Made by a program: the position numbers and the translations under genes. The notes beneath the pieces were generated by a model, which saw only the letters and a program-made list of their open reading frames with translations, was not told the origin of the DNA and did not search any database. Positions 45,637 to 57,965 of a stretch of 64,000 nucleotides of DNA are shown one piece after another (positions within the stretch are counted from its first letter, which is position 1; each line of letters opens with the position of its first letter). This DNA comes from Sparassis latifolia (taxonomy: Eukaryota; Basidiomycota; Agaricomycetes; Polyporales; Sparassidaceae). The DNA lies in assembly GCA_018466975.1 (NCBI GenBank), contig CM031555.1, positions 2,356,001 through 2,420,000 on the forward strand, given 5' to 3'.

Positions 45637-46570
45637 CTACTTTTGCTTGTCGAATTCTTGCGTCTTGTATGCACGCAGTTGCTTGGACAGCTCCTTCCAT
45701 CGCTCCTGGACCATAGGCATCGTCTCCACTGCAGTTGGAGAGAGGTACCCACGGTTCCTCCATTGTGTATACCACACTGCAAAATGTGAGAGAGATATGG
45801 GATGAAAGTGAATATCACATACAAATGTCTCTCCGGTGAGTGGGTGCCGCCTGTACCCTGTCTGTTCGCCCCTTCACACAATCACGAAGGGCCAGCGGGT
45901 TGTAGTATTCGCAAAATACCGTGCCGCCTAACTTCTCAACTGCACGAATCGCAGTCTGAGATGCACGGGAAGGCGTTATATGTATGGGAGTTTTTAGATG
46001 TTCAGCACCCTGCGGGAATAATGAGGCCAGCAGCAGCACTGCGAGAACACAAGACTCACATTCCCTAGCAGCTTAACACCGTCATGGACATTGTGTATAC
46101 AGCCACTCAAGAGAAGCTCTCTGGCAGTTATGGGATTATCTGGCGTCGATTGTAACCGTCCCTGGTCTATCCAATGCTGTATCCGGTCCAGGTTCACGGG
46201 TGCCCAAGTCTTCGCCGTCCTGCGGAAAACGTTTCAACACTACCCTCCTGGAAGAAAAACGGAAACCGTACTGATTGACGAAACCCCGCTTCGGCAGGAG
46301 CTTCCAAAGCGGCGTCTGTCCACCTTCAAAGCCAGCTTTTGGCTTGCCGTTTCCTGAACGCGATTTTTGTCCATTGTGTCCACGACCAGACGTTCCGCCT
46401 TTGCCGGACCCTTGACCTCGACCTAAACGCTTTTGCTACGGTTAACACGTATCAGAACACGGTTACAAGATGAGAACTCCGGAGACTAAGCGTACTGCAT
46501 GCTGAGAGTTGCGAGCAGGGGAGAGATTGAAGAGGTGAACCCGCCCAGATGTTGCGCGAAATGTTGACAT
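45637..46570 (-). CDS. MRPL10: Mitochondrial large-subunit ribosomal protein uL15m
   Basis: Nuclear gene for mitochondrial ribosomal protein uL15 (yeast MRPL10). Exon 1 '[20 protein letters not shown]' is a plausible mitochondrial presequence; a phase-0 intron then joins to the hallmark '[18 protein letters not shown]' and '[20 protein letters not shown]'. Next come 'WKLLPKRGF', '[12 protein letters not shown]', '[20 protein letters not shown]' and '[19 protein letters not shown]'. The last exon ends '[20 protein letters not shown]' and stop at 45637. The frame to 45398 in other readings is a shadow. Confidence 0.93.
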
Positions 46571-46973
46571 GACCTCAGGCCCTTACGGTCTGTCGACCTT
46601 TCCGCTCACAGAGGGGATCGAGACAAAGCGCCGGGATAGAAACTTGGGAGTCCGAGTACTGCTGGTACTTACTTGTGGACCCACGTCAGTTACAGCAGAA
46701 GTCGGAGAAACGCTTATTGCTGATTTCAGAAGCCTTGTCGCGCGGCCAAATATTGCTGTTTTCAGTATTTAGTCAACAACGTCATTAATCTCGCTAATTT
46801 ACAGGCTTCACGAGATCGATATTGAGCAAATTCCGGACAGGATGCACTGCGTGCCTATCATACAGCACAGAGGGACAATCTCCAATTTGGATGCACAAGG
46901 TCTCTGCAATGATCCATGGCATGTAATGCATAACGAGCGAAAGTATGAGATCGACTATGTACCACTAAAACAT
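46571..46973. other. Intergenic region between uL15m and RPT1
   Basis: 403 bp between two minus-strand genes: promoter of uL15m and 3' region of RPT1. Nothing recognisable in either strand. Confidence 0.5.
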
Positions 46974-48913
<1,940 letters not shown>

Positions 48914-49114
48914 TGAATGCAATGGCTTGGAGGTTCAGAGACAAGGTGTTATGTAGAGGCAGGGACGCGTCATTCTCTGCCTCAAATGTGGACGCGTCTC
49001 GGTCAGCTGCATTGACTTCCTGACCAGACTCCCTCCCAGTCGTCGTACACTCGACCTGGCTCGCAGCCACTACCGAGCATTGACTGAGCACATCGTTACG
49101 TTCAACACACCACC
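48914..49114. promoter_or_regulatory. Bidirectional promoter RPT1 / VMA1
   Basis: Only 201 bp separate the divergent ATGs of the proteasome ATPase and V-ATPase catalytic subunit genes. Both 5' UTRs and core promoters must fit in it. No TATA box seen; short CpG-containing stretches such as 'CAGTCGTCGTAC' occur. Confidence 0.6.
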
Positions 49115-51476
49115 ATGGCTGGTGCACTCCCAAATGCTAAGAAGAACCTCCCAAAAATCAGCGATGAGGATCGCGAGTCTCGCTTTGGTCAGGTGTTCGG
49201 TGTGTCCGGACCCGTCGTTGTCGCCGAGAACATGACGGGGTGCGCCATGTATGAACTTGTGCGTGTAGGTCACGATGAGCTTGTCGGAGGTACGCGTTAT
49301 GTTCGCCATTTTTTATGTAGGACTGACCGCGATGTGCAGAGGTTATCAGGATTGACGCGGACAGGACGACGATTCAAGTGTACGAGGAGACGTCCGGTGT
49401 CACGGTAGGGGATCCCGTCCTGCGCACCGGAAAGCCGCTCAGTGTAGAGCTCGGACCTGGTACGTCTTTCTCTTGACATTATATTTAAATACAGCTGATG
49501 AGTTCTTGTAGGTCTTATGGGAAATATTGTCGATGGAATACAGCGACCACTCCGAGTGCGTGTCTCCCCTTACTGTACGAGATGTAACTGAAGTCATTGC
49601 CCAGTCTATTCAAGAGTTGTCAAAGTCAATTTACATTCCACGAGGTATCAACACAGAGGCTCTTGATCGCTCGCTGCAGTGGGACTTCAGCCCAGCGGAC
49701 TATAAGGTGCATTTTAGTGATCCTGTGCGGGGCTTCTTATATATCGTATCTAGGTTGGAGATCACATTTCAGGCGGCGGTATCTTTGGACGTGTCTACGA
49801 GAACTCACTCGTCGATAGCCACAAGATTATCCTCGCGCCTCGCGCATTGGGAACCATCTCGCATATAGCTGAGAAAGGTAGCTACGGGGTTGGCGTAAGT
49901 CCTCTGCCACGCCTTCATACCAACATCCTGTATATCTAAAACATATGGGAAGGATGTCGTGTTGGAGACAGAATTCCAAGGGAAGACAACGAAGCATACT
50001 ATGATGCAAGTCTGGCCCGTTCGTGCACCTCGACCTGTGGCGGAGAAGCATACTGCGGACTACCCTCTACTGACTGGACAACGGATCTTGGATGCCCTTT
50101 TCCCGTATGTTCTCCAATGACAGCAGTCGGATGCTGATAGTGAAGCGTTCTCCAGTTGTGTACAAGGTGGTACCACTGCTATTCCTGGTGCTTTCGGTTG
50201 CGGAAAGACCGTTATCTCCCAAGCCCTGTCCAAGTTCTCTAACAGTGACATTATTATATATGTCGGCTGTGGTGAACGAGGGAATGAGGTTTGTCTCTCA
50301 CCCGACGGTGTACCATGGCTCTAACTGTATTGACAGATGGCGGAAGTCTTGATGGAAGTGAGTTGTCGGGGATCCAAATGTTCAGTGTCATTTAAACTCT
50401 CCTTAGTTCCCCGAACTTACTATGGAAGTTGGCGACCGTCAAGAGCCCATTATGAAGCGTACCACGCTCGTGGCCAACACCTCCAATATGCCGGTAGCAG
50501 CCCGCGAGGCATCAATCTACACTGGTATCACCTTGGCAGAGTATTTCCGTGACCAAGGCACCAACGTGTCCATGATGGCTGACTCCACTTCACGTTGGGC
50601 CGAGGCGCTGCGTGAAATCTCGGGGCGTTTGGCTGAGATGCCTGCTGATTCAGGATATCCGGCATACCTTGGAACGAAATTGGCTGGCTTCTACGAACGC
50701 GCGGGGAAAGTCACTTGTCTGGGAAACCCTGTCCGACGAGGTACCGTCTCCATCGTCGGCGCGTCAGTTGTTCACCGTGTTCTATCAGTCGATGTTTCGC
50801 TTACATGTCCACCTCAGCGTGTCTCCGCCAGGTGGAGACTTCTCGGACCCAGTCACGTCCGCTACCCTCGGTATCGTGCAAGTCTTCTGGGGTCTTGACA
50901 AGAAGCTGGCACAGCGGAAGCACTTCCCATCAGTTAATTGGAACATCTCTTACTCGAAGTACACGAAGGTTCTCGAGCCACACTACGAGTCCACTGAGCC
51001 GGGCTTCGTCGAGTTGCGCACACGCACGAAGGAGATCCTGCAGAAGGAGGATGATCTCGCCGAAATTGTGCAGTTGGTCGGGAAGAGTGCCTTGGGAGAA
51101 TCCGACAAGATCACACTAGAGGTGGCCCGCATGTTGAAGGACGATTTCCTTCAGCAAAACGGCATGAGCGAATATGATCGTTTCTGCCCATTCTACAAGA
51201 CAAGCTCAATGTTGCGGAACTTCGTCGCCTTCCATGATGCTGCCCTTAAAGCGGTGACAAATAGCGACATTACGTTCGCCAAGGTCAGGGACTCAACAGG
51301 CGACATCATATTCAAGTTGTCTCAGATGAAGTTCGAGGTGGGTCTGTACTTTTGCGTCATGACTGCGCTGCTCACGACCATACTAGTCGCCATCCCAAGG
51401 GAAGGGGGCGCTCAAGGGGAAATTAGATGCACTGTATAATGAGATTCAAGACAAGTTCCGGCAACTAGGAGAGTGA
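49115..51476 (+). CDS. VMA1: V-type H+-ATPase catalytic subunit A
   Basis: Nucleotide-hydrolysing subunit of the V1 sector that powers vacuolar and endosomal acidification. Starts '[20 protein letters not shown]'; N-terminal beta-barrel '[20 protein letters not shown]', then '[11 protein letters not shown]'-type strand (seen as '[16 protein letters not shown]'), '[10 protein letters not shown]', '[20 protein letters not shown]', bulge domain '[20 protein letters not shown]', P-loop '[15 protein letters not shown]', catalytic 'GERGNE' (Glu), '[20 protein letters not shown]' and '[13 protein letters not shown]'. C-terminus '[13 protein letters not shown]'. Nine or more introns. No intein at the classical VG/CGERG site; an ordinary intron sits six codons later. 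Confidence 0.97.
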
Positions 51477-51664
51477 GATACCTTTTTCTCAGTATACTAT
51501 GTATTATTCGAGCACTTCAACCTTTTCGTGGTCAGCTTTCTGAATGACGAGTGGCAGCAAATGCAGCGGCCAGGCCTCGGTGCCGCAGCACGTAGCCTTT
51601 GATCGACTCCTTCTCGGATAGGAGTGGGCCCGCTGCGGCTGATGTCTCATGACTGAGATGTAAG

Positions 51665-51670
51665 TATAAA
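51665..51670 (+). promoter_or_regulatory. TATA box of the FAS1 gene
   Basis: TATAAA, 44-49 bp upstream of the ATG at 51714. Confidence 0.5.
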
Positions 51671-51713
51671 GTCAAGAGGGCCCCTCTGACCCTCGTCCCG
51701 TTCACGTCTCGCC

Positions 51714-53764
51714 ATGTTGCTACGCTCCGTAATATCTGCCGTCTCAGGTGCCCTGCTTGTCTGTGCCCTGCCAGAACCAGTCGCCCGTCGTGCCGATATC
51801 AACGAAGTTGCACAGACTGACGCAGATATTCCCTACCACAATTTGCTGACGGATGGTACTCAAGTACGGGTTGGGTTGGAGCAAGAAGAGACTATCCAGC
51901 ATCCTGACCGGCCACCTCTCTCCCCCTCTCCGCCCTCCGGGCCCCATCCACCTGCGGAGGATACTGAGAAGACCATCTACCAGATCCTCAGTGATGATCC
52001 GAAGTACGGCTATGCACCCATGATGTATTAATGCCTCGCGGCTGATTGCGTTCGTGAATCCAGGTTCTCTCGTGTCTTCAAGCTTGTGAATTCAGTCGAT
52101 GACGTCACTCGACTGCTGAATGATTCTTCCGCGAAGTACGCGCTGGTCTCATCCGAAATATTAATGCTTTGTGCTTACGGCGGAACACCAGTGTAACGTT
52201 CTTTGCCCCTCCGGATTGGGCACTACGCAAGGGGGGATGCAGGAGGCATGCGGTACAGGACACCTCTCCCTTTTTTGAGGACGACCGTTCCCGCAGTTCT
52301 TCCCTTACTATGCGTGAACAGAACTTCAATCAACATGATCTTTTCCAGGTCGCCCACGGTTTTATCGACCTCGGCTCTACGTCAGAGTGCAATTCACTGA
52401 AACACTCTGATATGGCCAAGATCATTCGCGCCGTTCTATTGTATCACATTCTTCCAGCAGCATTGCCTACCAATGAGTTAGCCAAGAACACTACTCGGGC
52501 GACAAATCTCACACTGAGCGACGGTTCCCTGGGCGGCGAACCCCTGCGAGTCCGTGTTAGCTATGCGTCCAGGATAGCGCCTATTCTCGCGGTTAACGTC
52601 TACGCCAAGATTGTTAAAGGGGATATTTCCGCCGCAAACGGTCAGTCGATGCGGCCAGAATTTTATGATGTTGACATAGAATGTTCCTTTGGTAGGTATT
52701 ATACATGAAATCAATCACCCGCTGCTTCCTCCCCCCACTATTTTTGAGAGCCTGTTTTTACTACCAGACATTTTCTCAACATTGGTGAGCGACTTGTCTT
52801 TCTTATCGGCAAGACTGACAATGTTCTAGACTTCTGCCCTTGGACGCGTTGGTATAGCCAACAAGATCGACTACCATCATAACGGGGAGAATGGAGGGAC
52901 TCCTGCGGTCACTTTCTTTGCGCCGACCAATAAGGCGTTCGACAAACTGCCGAGGAAGTTGAAATTCTACCTCTTCTCTCCCTTTGGAGAGAAGGCATTA
53001 AAGAAGCTACTGGAGTATCACATCGCACCTGGGTTCATTCTCCATTCTGGTATGAAACGTCTTCGCCGGCCTTTCATCACTGCTTACTCTCCGCTTCTTA
53101 TTAGATTGGGTGCACAATGTTTCAGACGCCCTCGACGTGTACCGTGAGGACGAGCGAAGCGGCGCCATCGGTCCTTACCACCCACAAGTGAGGTCTACCA
53201 GCGATGCGTACACGATGCCAGAGTGGGTCACAACATTTGAGCGGTTGAGCGGCTTCTATCGATGGATGGAATGCGAGGGGACCACCTCATCGTCCGGCAA
53301 GGTACGTCCATTTGTTGACAGGTTGTCTTCGCTCATTTACCTTGGCCATGCTTCAGGTGCATGTGCACCCAAGGACGGCAATTGTGTGTCCACATGGATA
53401 CAGCGTTTCCCATAGCCGGTTGGTGGCTCCAGGTTTCCCACTTCCAAGACCTCCGCCGCCTGTCTTCGAGCGCAATCTCACCGTGCCCACACTCCTGAGT
53501 AACCATTCTCTGGGAGTGTACGTCACGCAGTTCGAGACCAAACTTCCCCTGCGTAGGCGGGTCTACCACACACATGTGCTTGTCGACCACCAACTGGTAA
53601 CAGTATCTGACCTCGTGGCCAGAAACGGCGCTTTCCACGTCGTGGAGCGCGTACTTAACCCGATCAGACACCCCAGAAGGCACCCCGAGACGCCCACCGA
53701 TGTTGAAGAGGACGAATGGCAGGATTGGGAAGAGTGGTTGCCACGTTGGGCGGAAGAGAATTGA
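51714..53764 (+). CDS. Secreted protein with two fasciclin (FAS1) domains
   Basis: Extracellular or vacuolar adhesion-type protein. Signal peptide 'MLLRSVISAVSGALLVCALP'. A Pro-rich linker (PPLSPSPPSGPHPP) precedes FAS1 domain 1: 'TIYQILSDDP' joins to 'FSRVFKLVNSVDDVTRLLND', then 'VTFFAPPDWAL', 'VLLYHILPAALPTNEL' and 'NGIIHEINHPLLPPPTIFES' (the intron ends at the tag before 'GTATTATAC'). FAS1 domain 2: 'PAVTFFAPTNKAFDKLP', 'LKKLLEYHIAPGF', ending in 'HVVERVLNPIRHP' and an acidic tail 'EDEWQDWEEW'. Long insert with basic residues after the second H2 block. No GPI signal is evident. Function unknown; related proteins are common in basidiomycetes. Confidence 0.87.
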
Positions 53765-53843
53765 TCTTCATACTGATCACTGAAACTGCTGTAGGCTACA
53801 AGTGTGCGTGCTGAATATAGGTGTCTCCATGTCTCCTGTGGGT

Positions 53844-55803
53844 TCACGATGGGTCGGGATGTAAAGAGTCACCGTCCTGCAAGAACAGAGATGCATCCGA
53901 GTCTTCGAAGATGTCCACAGGATCGTCGTACTGCTTCTCCTGATTTACTTTCTCTCTTATGGGATGTTCAACCGCAACCCGACTAGACTTTGTCAGGTGC
54001 TGGCGAGAGCGTTTATGGAGGCGCGATCTCAAGTGAGCTTGCCAGAAACGCTCTTCGACCATGACAGGTTCCTCCTTGTTGGTCGTGCATACTGCACAGG
54101 TCACTTTACGCCTTGCGCTGAAATTCAGCAATTAGCACGCAAAATATATAGATCAGTACTGCACACATCCTCACTTGGTAAGATTTTCTTCAATGTTTAA
54201 CATATGCCGAGCGGTCTCGGAAAGTGAGAAGGGGTCTGGCAGCTCCTTGTCATTCAAAAAGTCTACACATGCAGATATTAGTTCTTCGGCCTTGCAAACT
54301 GAATCACGCTGTCACCGTGTGTGAGTTGTTCTGCAACGTCTCCGACATTCGTAGTCCATGTGTCCCCGAGTTCTAGCGTCATGCGGTAAAAAGACAACTG
54401 CCGCGTCTAAGTATGTTATCTCACCTGTTGCATCCAGCAGATACACAGGCGTTACGACGGTCTCACTTTCGGCTTGACTGCGAGCGTTGGCTTTGTATGC
54501 CAGAGGCAGCATCTGGTTTCGAATCCAACTAATCTGCCTCCGTGAGTATCTTCTGGTGGCAACCTTCATACGTTCGACGGCCTCGTTGAATAACTTCTCA
54601 GAGGGTGCAGTTGCGTTTAGATACTCAAAAAATTCCTTGAATCCTGGTGGTGACTTAGTAAGGTGAATTATGCATGACATGAGCGGAAAGAATTACCGAT
54701 GCACTGGTAGATTCCAAGTGTGTGGTCGATATCCTCCGCATCCGAGTCTTCTGCATCACTCTGGCTGAAGGAGGATGCAGAAGGTGAGGCGACACTTCTC
54801 AACGCTTGGATTTCTTGGAGAAGGCCTTGCTACTACTGAACGTTATCATACTGCAACAGGTGACATGAGAACGTAACGTACCTCTATCATCTGGTCAACA
54901 CGGGCATTCAAGCGGGGAAACAGCTCTGTTGTATTGGCGTAGAGCCAAAGGCATAGTGTTCGATACCTTCATTAAATCCATGAGCTCGCGCCGACATTTT
55001 GTTGGATGTGTGAATATCATACCTTGGTGGAACAATAACTTGTGCCTGCTCGGCGAATATGGCGGTTGACGTACGACCATTCTCACGAATGATACACACT
55101 TCCCGCAATGTCTTTCTGGTATCCCTCCAATGCCAACTTTTTGCCCTTTCAGGATCGATGATAGATAATAGTGCATATAGAGAGGTCGCAGCTTCCGGCT
55201 CTGTCTCAGCAGAAGGGGGTTGCTCAGGGAGAGCATTATATAGATCTAGCAGCTCAGGTGGGAGGGACGCCACGGCTTGCGCCAGTTCTTCGGACATTGG
55301 AGGAAGAATTCCAGGGGGGGATACCTGCCGTGTTGTCTGGCCAAAGGATGCCAGTCGGTTCGGGAAGATAAGATTTTGCATCCAATACGACGTTCCGCCT
55401 ACCACGATGGGGATTTTACCTTGCTTGTGGGCCTCATCAATCTATACGATACGCCATTCATGAGGTGGTCTCCGTGTAAATTTGGGTGTTAACATACAGC
55501 TTCTATAGCATCCCGGACCCATTCGGTGACGATGTACTGCTCGCCTGGTTTTTTGAAATCCATCAACACATGCTCAACACCACACCTCTCCTCGAATGGG
55601 ACCTTGTTTGTGATGACATCCACCCCTGCATAGACCTGCATAGAGTCCGCATTGATGATCCTTGCACCATGATAGCCTTGTTTCCGACCCTCCGCTAAGG
55701 CGAGGGCAAGCTCGATAGCCAACTTTGATTTGCCCACGCCGGTCGTCCCGCAGATTGCAATCAATGGCCGTGCAACAGAGATATTCAGCGCATGGCTGCA
55801 CAT
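53844..55803 (-). CDS. MOD5: tRNA dimethylallyltransferase (MOD5/TRIT1)
   Basis: Adds an isopentenyl group to A37 of UNN-reading tRNAs in cytosol and mitochondria. Starts at 55803 'MCSHALNISVARPLIAICG' with P-loop 'GTTGVGKSKLAIEL', the substrate loop 'IINADSMQVYAGVDVITNK' and 'IPIVVGGTSYWMQ' after an intron. Further 'GRTSTAIFAEQAQ', and across introns 'LWLYANTTELFPRLNARVDQ', 'GFKEFFEYLN', 'YSRRQISWIRNQMLPL'. The C-terminal part has a C2H2 zinc finger 'CAVCTTNKEEPVMVEERFW' with 'HLRSRLHKR', as in eukaryotic MOD5/TRIT1. Acidic end. The stop is 79 bp from that of the convergent FAS1 gene. The start is the first in-frame ATG before the P-loop; an upstream exon is possible. Confidence 0.93.
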
Positions 55804-56123
55804 ATGCAGCAAGGTATACCCTAGCTGCGGCAAACCGGTAGCAGATTTCGGGCTTGAAGAAAACTTCGAAAGTCGGAGGGCTGATCATCATTACATAATG
55901 GGCGCGAGTGCCTCATTTGGTAACCCTTGCACTTCCTTTCCACGATACCGGTGACCTCATCCGAGCGATATTTATTCTGCTGTTTGTCTGAGGCCTCGAG
56001 GCGACAGCTGACAGAGGGTAGGACGTGCATCTGTACATTATTAAGTTCTTTCTATGCAATTTGTTCTGATCTTATCCACGCGAATACTTAGATCGCTTGA
56101 GCCATTGCGCCGGCGGGTCTCTC

Positions 56124-57688
56124 ATGAAAAGTCCGAGTGTTAATCCTTACCGACGCGTCCTGGGGTGCCGTACGAGATATGCAGGATATCCGGCATGGCG
56201 AAGGCACCTACATGTTCAGAATGATATCGGGCCAGACCTCCCAGCGGTAGAAGTTTCCCGCCTTATGGAACAGCATGCGCAGCAGCCTCCTTGGCCGTTG
56301 ACGCTCTCTACCTTTCTGTCTTTCGCTCGTCCCATCACAGAGGTGTCCGTACTATCTTCTGTGGAGTATGTTTTCGCAGAAATTCCTCGCAGACTTGCCT
56401 CGCGCGCTCGCTCGCTGGAGGCGCTACCATTCATTGTCGGCATGAATCCGTTCATTGCGCGTACGCTTCAGGCTTACCGCAGGAGCTTCCAATTTCTCAC
56501 TATGCACCCCCCTGTCAAGACACTACAGGAAAATGCTTTTTTTGCTGTGCAGCTTGAAGCATTTGTGCAAAGCCATGCGAATGACATACCAACTATGGCT
56601 AAAGGGTGAGTTATACATTGACAGGCAAACATCGTCAACCAGCTGACACCGCAGCAGTTTTCAGGAGTGTTCCCGTTACATGACACCGGAGCAGATCAGT
56701 GAATTTTTGGATGGCGCAATCCGTAACCGCATTGCAATGCGCCTGATAGCAGAGCAGCACATCGCATTATCTCGCTCTTTGATGCAGAAGGAGAACAGCC
56801 GTGATCACCTCGGCATAGTACACATGTCGTGTTCTCCGCGGGACACGATATGTATGTGTGGATCCTTTGTGAGCGAGTTATGTGAGGCTACTCTCGGCGC
56901 AAGTCCGAAGATCATCATCGACGGTGAAATAGATGCCACTTTTGCGTAGGTGCCTCACTTCGCCCCATCATATGGTACTCTAAAAAGATACACTTGGCAG
57001 ATATATTCCTGTGCATCTGGAGTACATCCTTACCGAGATTCTCAAGAATGCGTTTCGCGCTACTGTGGAGAGACACCACAAACTATACGCCTCCGCTACC
57101 TCGACACCTCCTATACCTCCTGTTGTCATCACGATCTCGCCGCCCCCACCGCTCACGTCTCATGCTCGCGTTGGGCCGGCATTTCTCTCCATGCGTATTC
57201 GTGACGAGGGTGGAGGTGTACCCTCTGCCAACATGGGACGCATTTTCTCCTACTCATTTACAACTGCCGGTCGTGGTGCCGAAGACAGTCTGGAAGATGC
57301 AGATAACGGACTTGGTGGAGGTCCATACGCAGCGCAACATGTTGGTGGAAGCGCGGCTGTCGATGGAAACGGAGGTACGGGTGGCTTGTTCACGGAAATG
57401 ACGGGACGGAGTTTGCAAATGGGTTTGGGCACGATCGCAGGCCTTGGATACGGGTTGCCAATGAGCCGGCTGTATGCACGGTGCGTGCATACTTTTATAA
57501 ATTGTCTGAGTAATCCTATAAGAATCTCCTCAGATACTTCGGAGGTTCGCTTGACTTCCTATCGTTGGAAGGATGGGGTGAGATGCACTTTCCACGTGGT
57601 TGAAAATGCTTTAACTGAGTTTTCACTAGGTAGTGACGTCTTTCTCAAGCTAAGAGATCTCAACGACGCAGGAGACGCGGAAATTTAG
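56124..57688 (+). CDS. Mitochondrial pyruvate/branched-chain ketoacid dehydrogenase kinase family protein
   Basis: GHKL-fold mitochondrial protein kinase that inhibits a 2-oxoacid dehydrogenase complex. The start 'MKSPSVNPYRRVLGCRTRYA' is Arg-rich with no acids, fitting a presequence. N-terminal helical domain: 'LTLSTFLSFARPITEVSVLS', 'YVFAEIPRRLASRARSLEAL'. ATP-binding part: 'HLEYILTEILKNAFRA' (N box), 'RIRDEGGGVP' (G1), 'FSYSFTTAG', 'GLGYGLPMSRLYARYFGGSL' (G2, partly over an intron) and the end 'GSDVFLKLRDLND'. A Pro-rich loop 'ISPPPPLTSHARVG' and a Gly-rich insert before G2 make it longer than animal PDKs. Seven exons. Whether PDK or BCKDK type (yeast Pkp1/Pkp2) is not settled. Confidence 0.92.
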
Positions 57689-57965
57689 CGCCTTCAATCG
57701 TCGTTAGGACTGTACGCCGTGGAAGTTGTACCATTGTTACACCATTAATATTGTCCCTGAGTACACAAAGCGCCACTTCGTTACTTATGATCTCAACACA
57801 TAGGGAAAAAGAACCACCGACTCTGAGCAGTGAGAGCTCATGAGGAGGTACTGTATGGCAGACTTGCGCTGGACATACTGACCTGCCATATTTGGATGAA
57901 AGTGTCTCACATGCAGACGTAAGCTCGGATGGGCGCTTGCTGTCTCCCGAGCACAGCCTGCAGCC

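Noticed and set aside
50262..50340. Possible intein in the V-ATPase subunit A gene
   Set aside because: The classical insertion site ([10 protein letters not shown]) is uninterrupted; the break six codons later is a short GT..AG intron without any Hint or endonuclease sequence.
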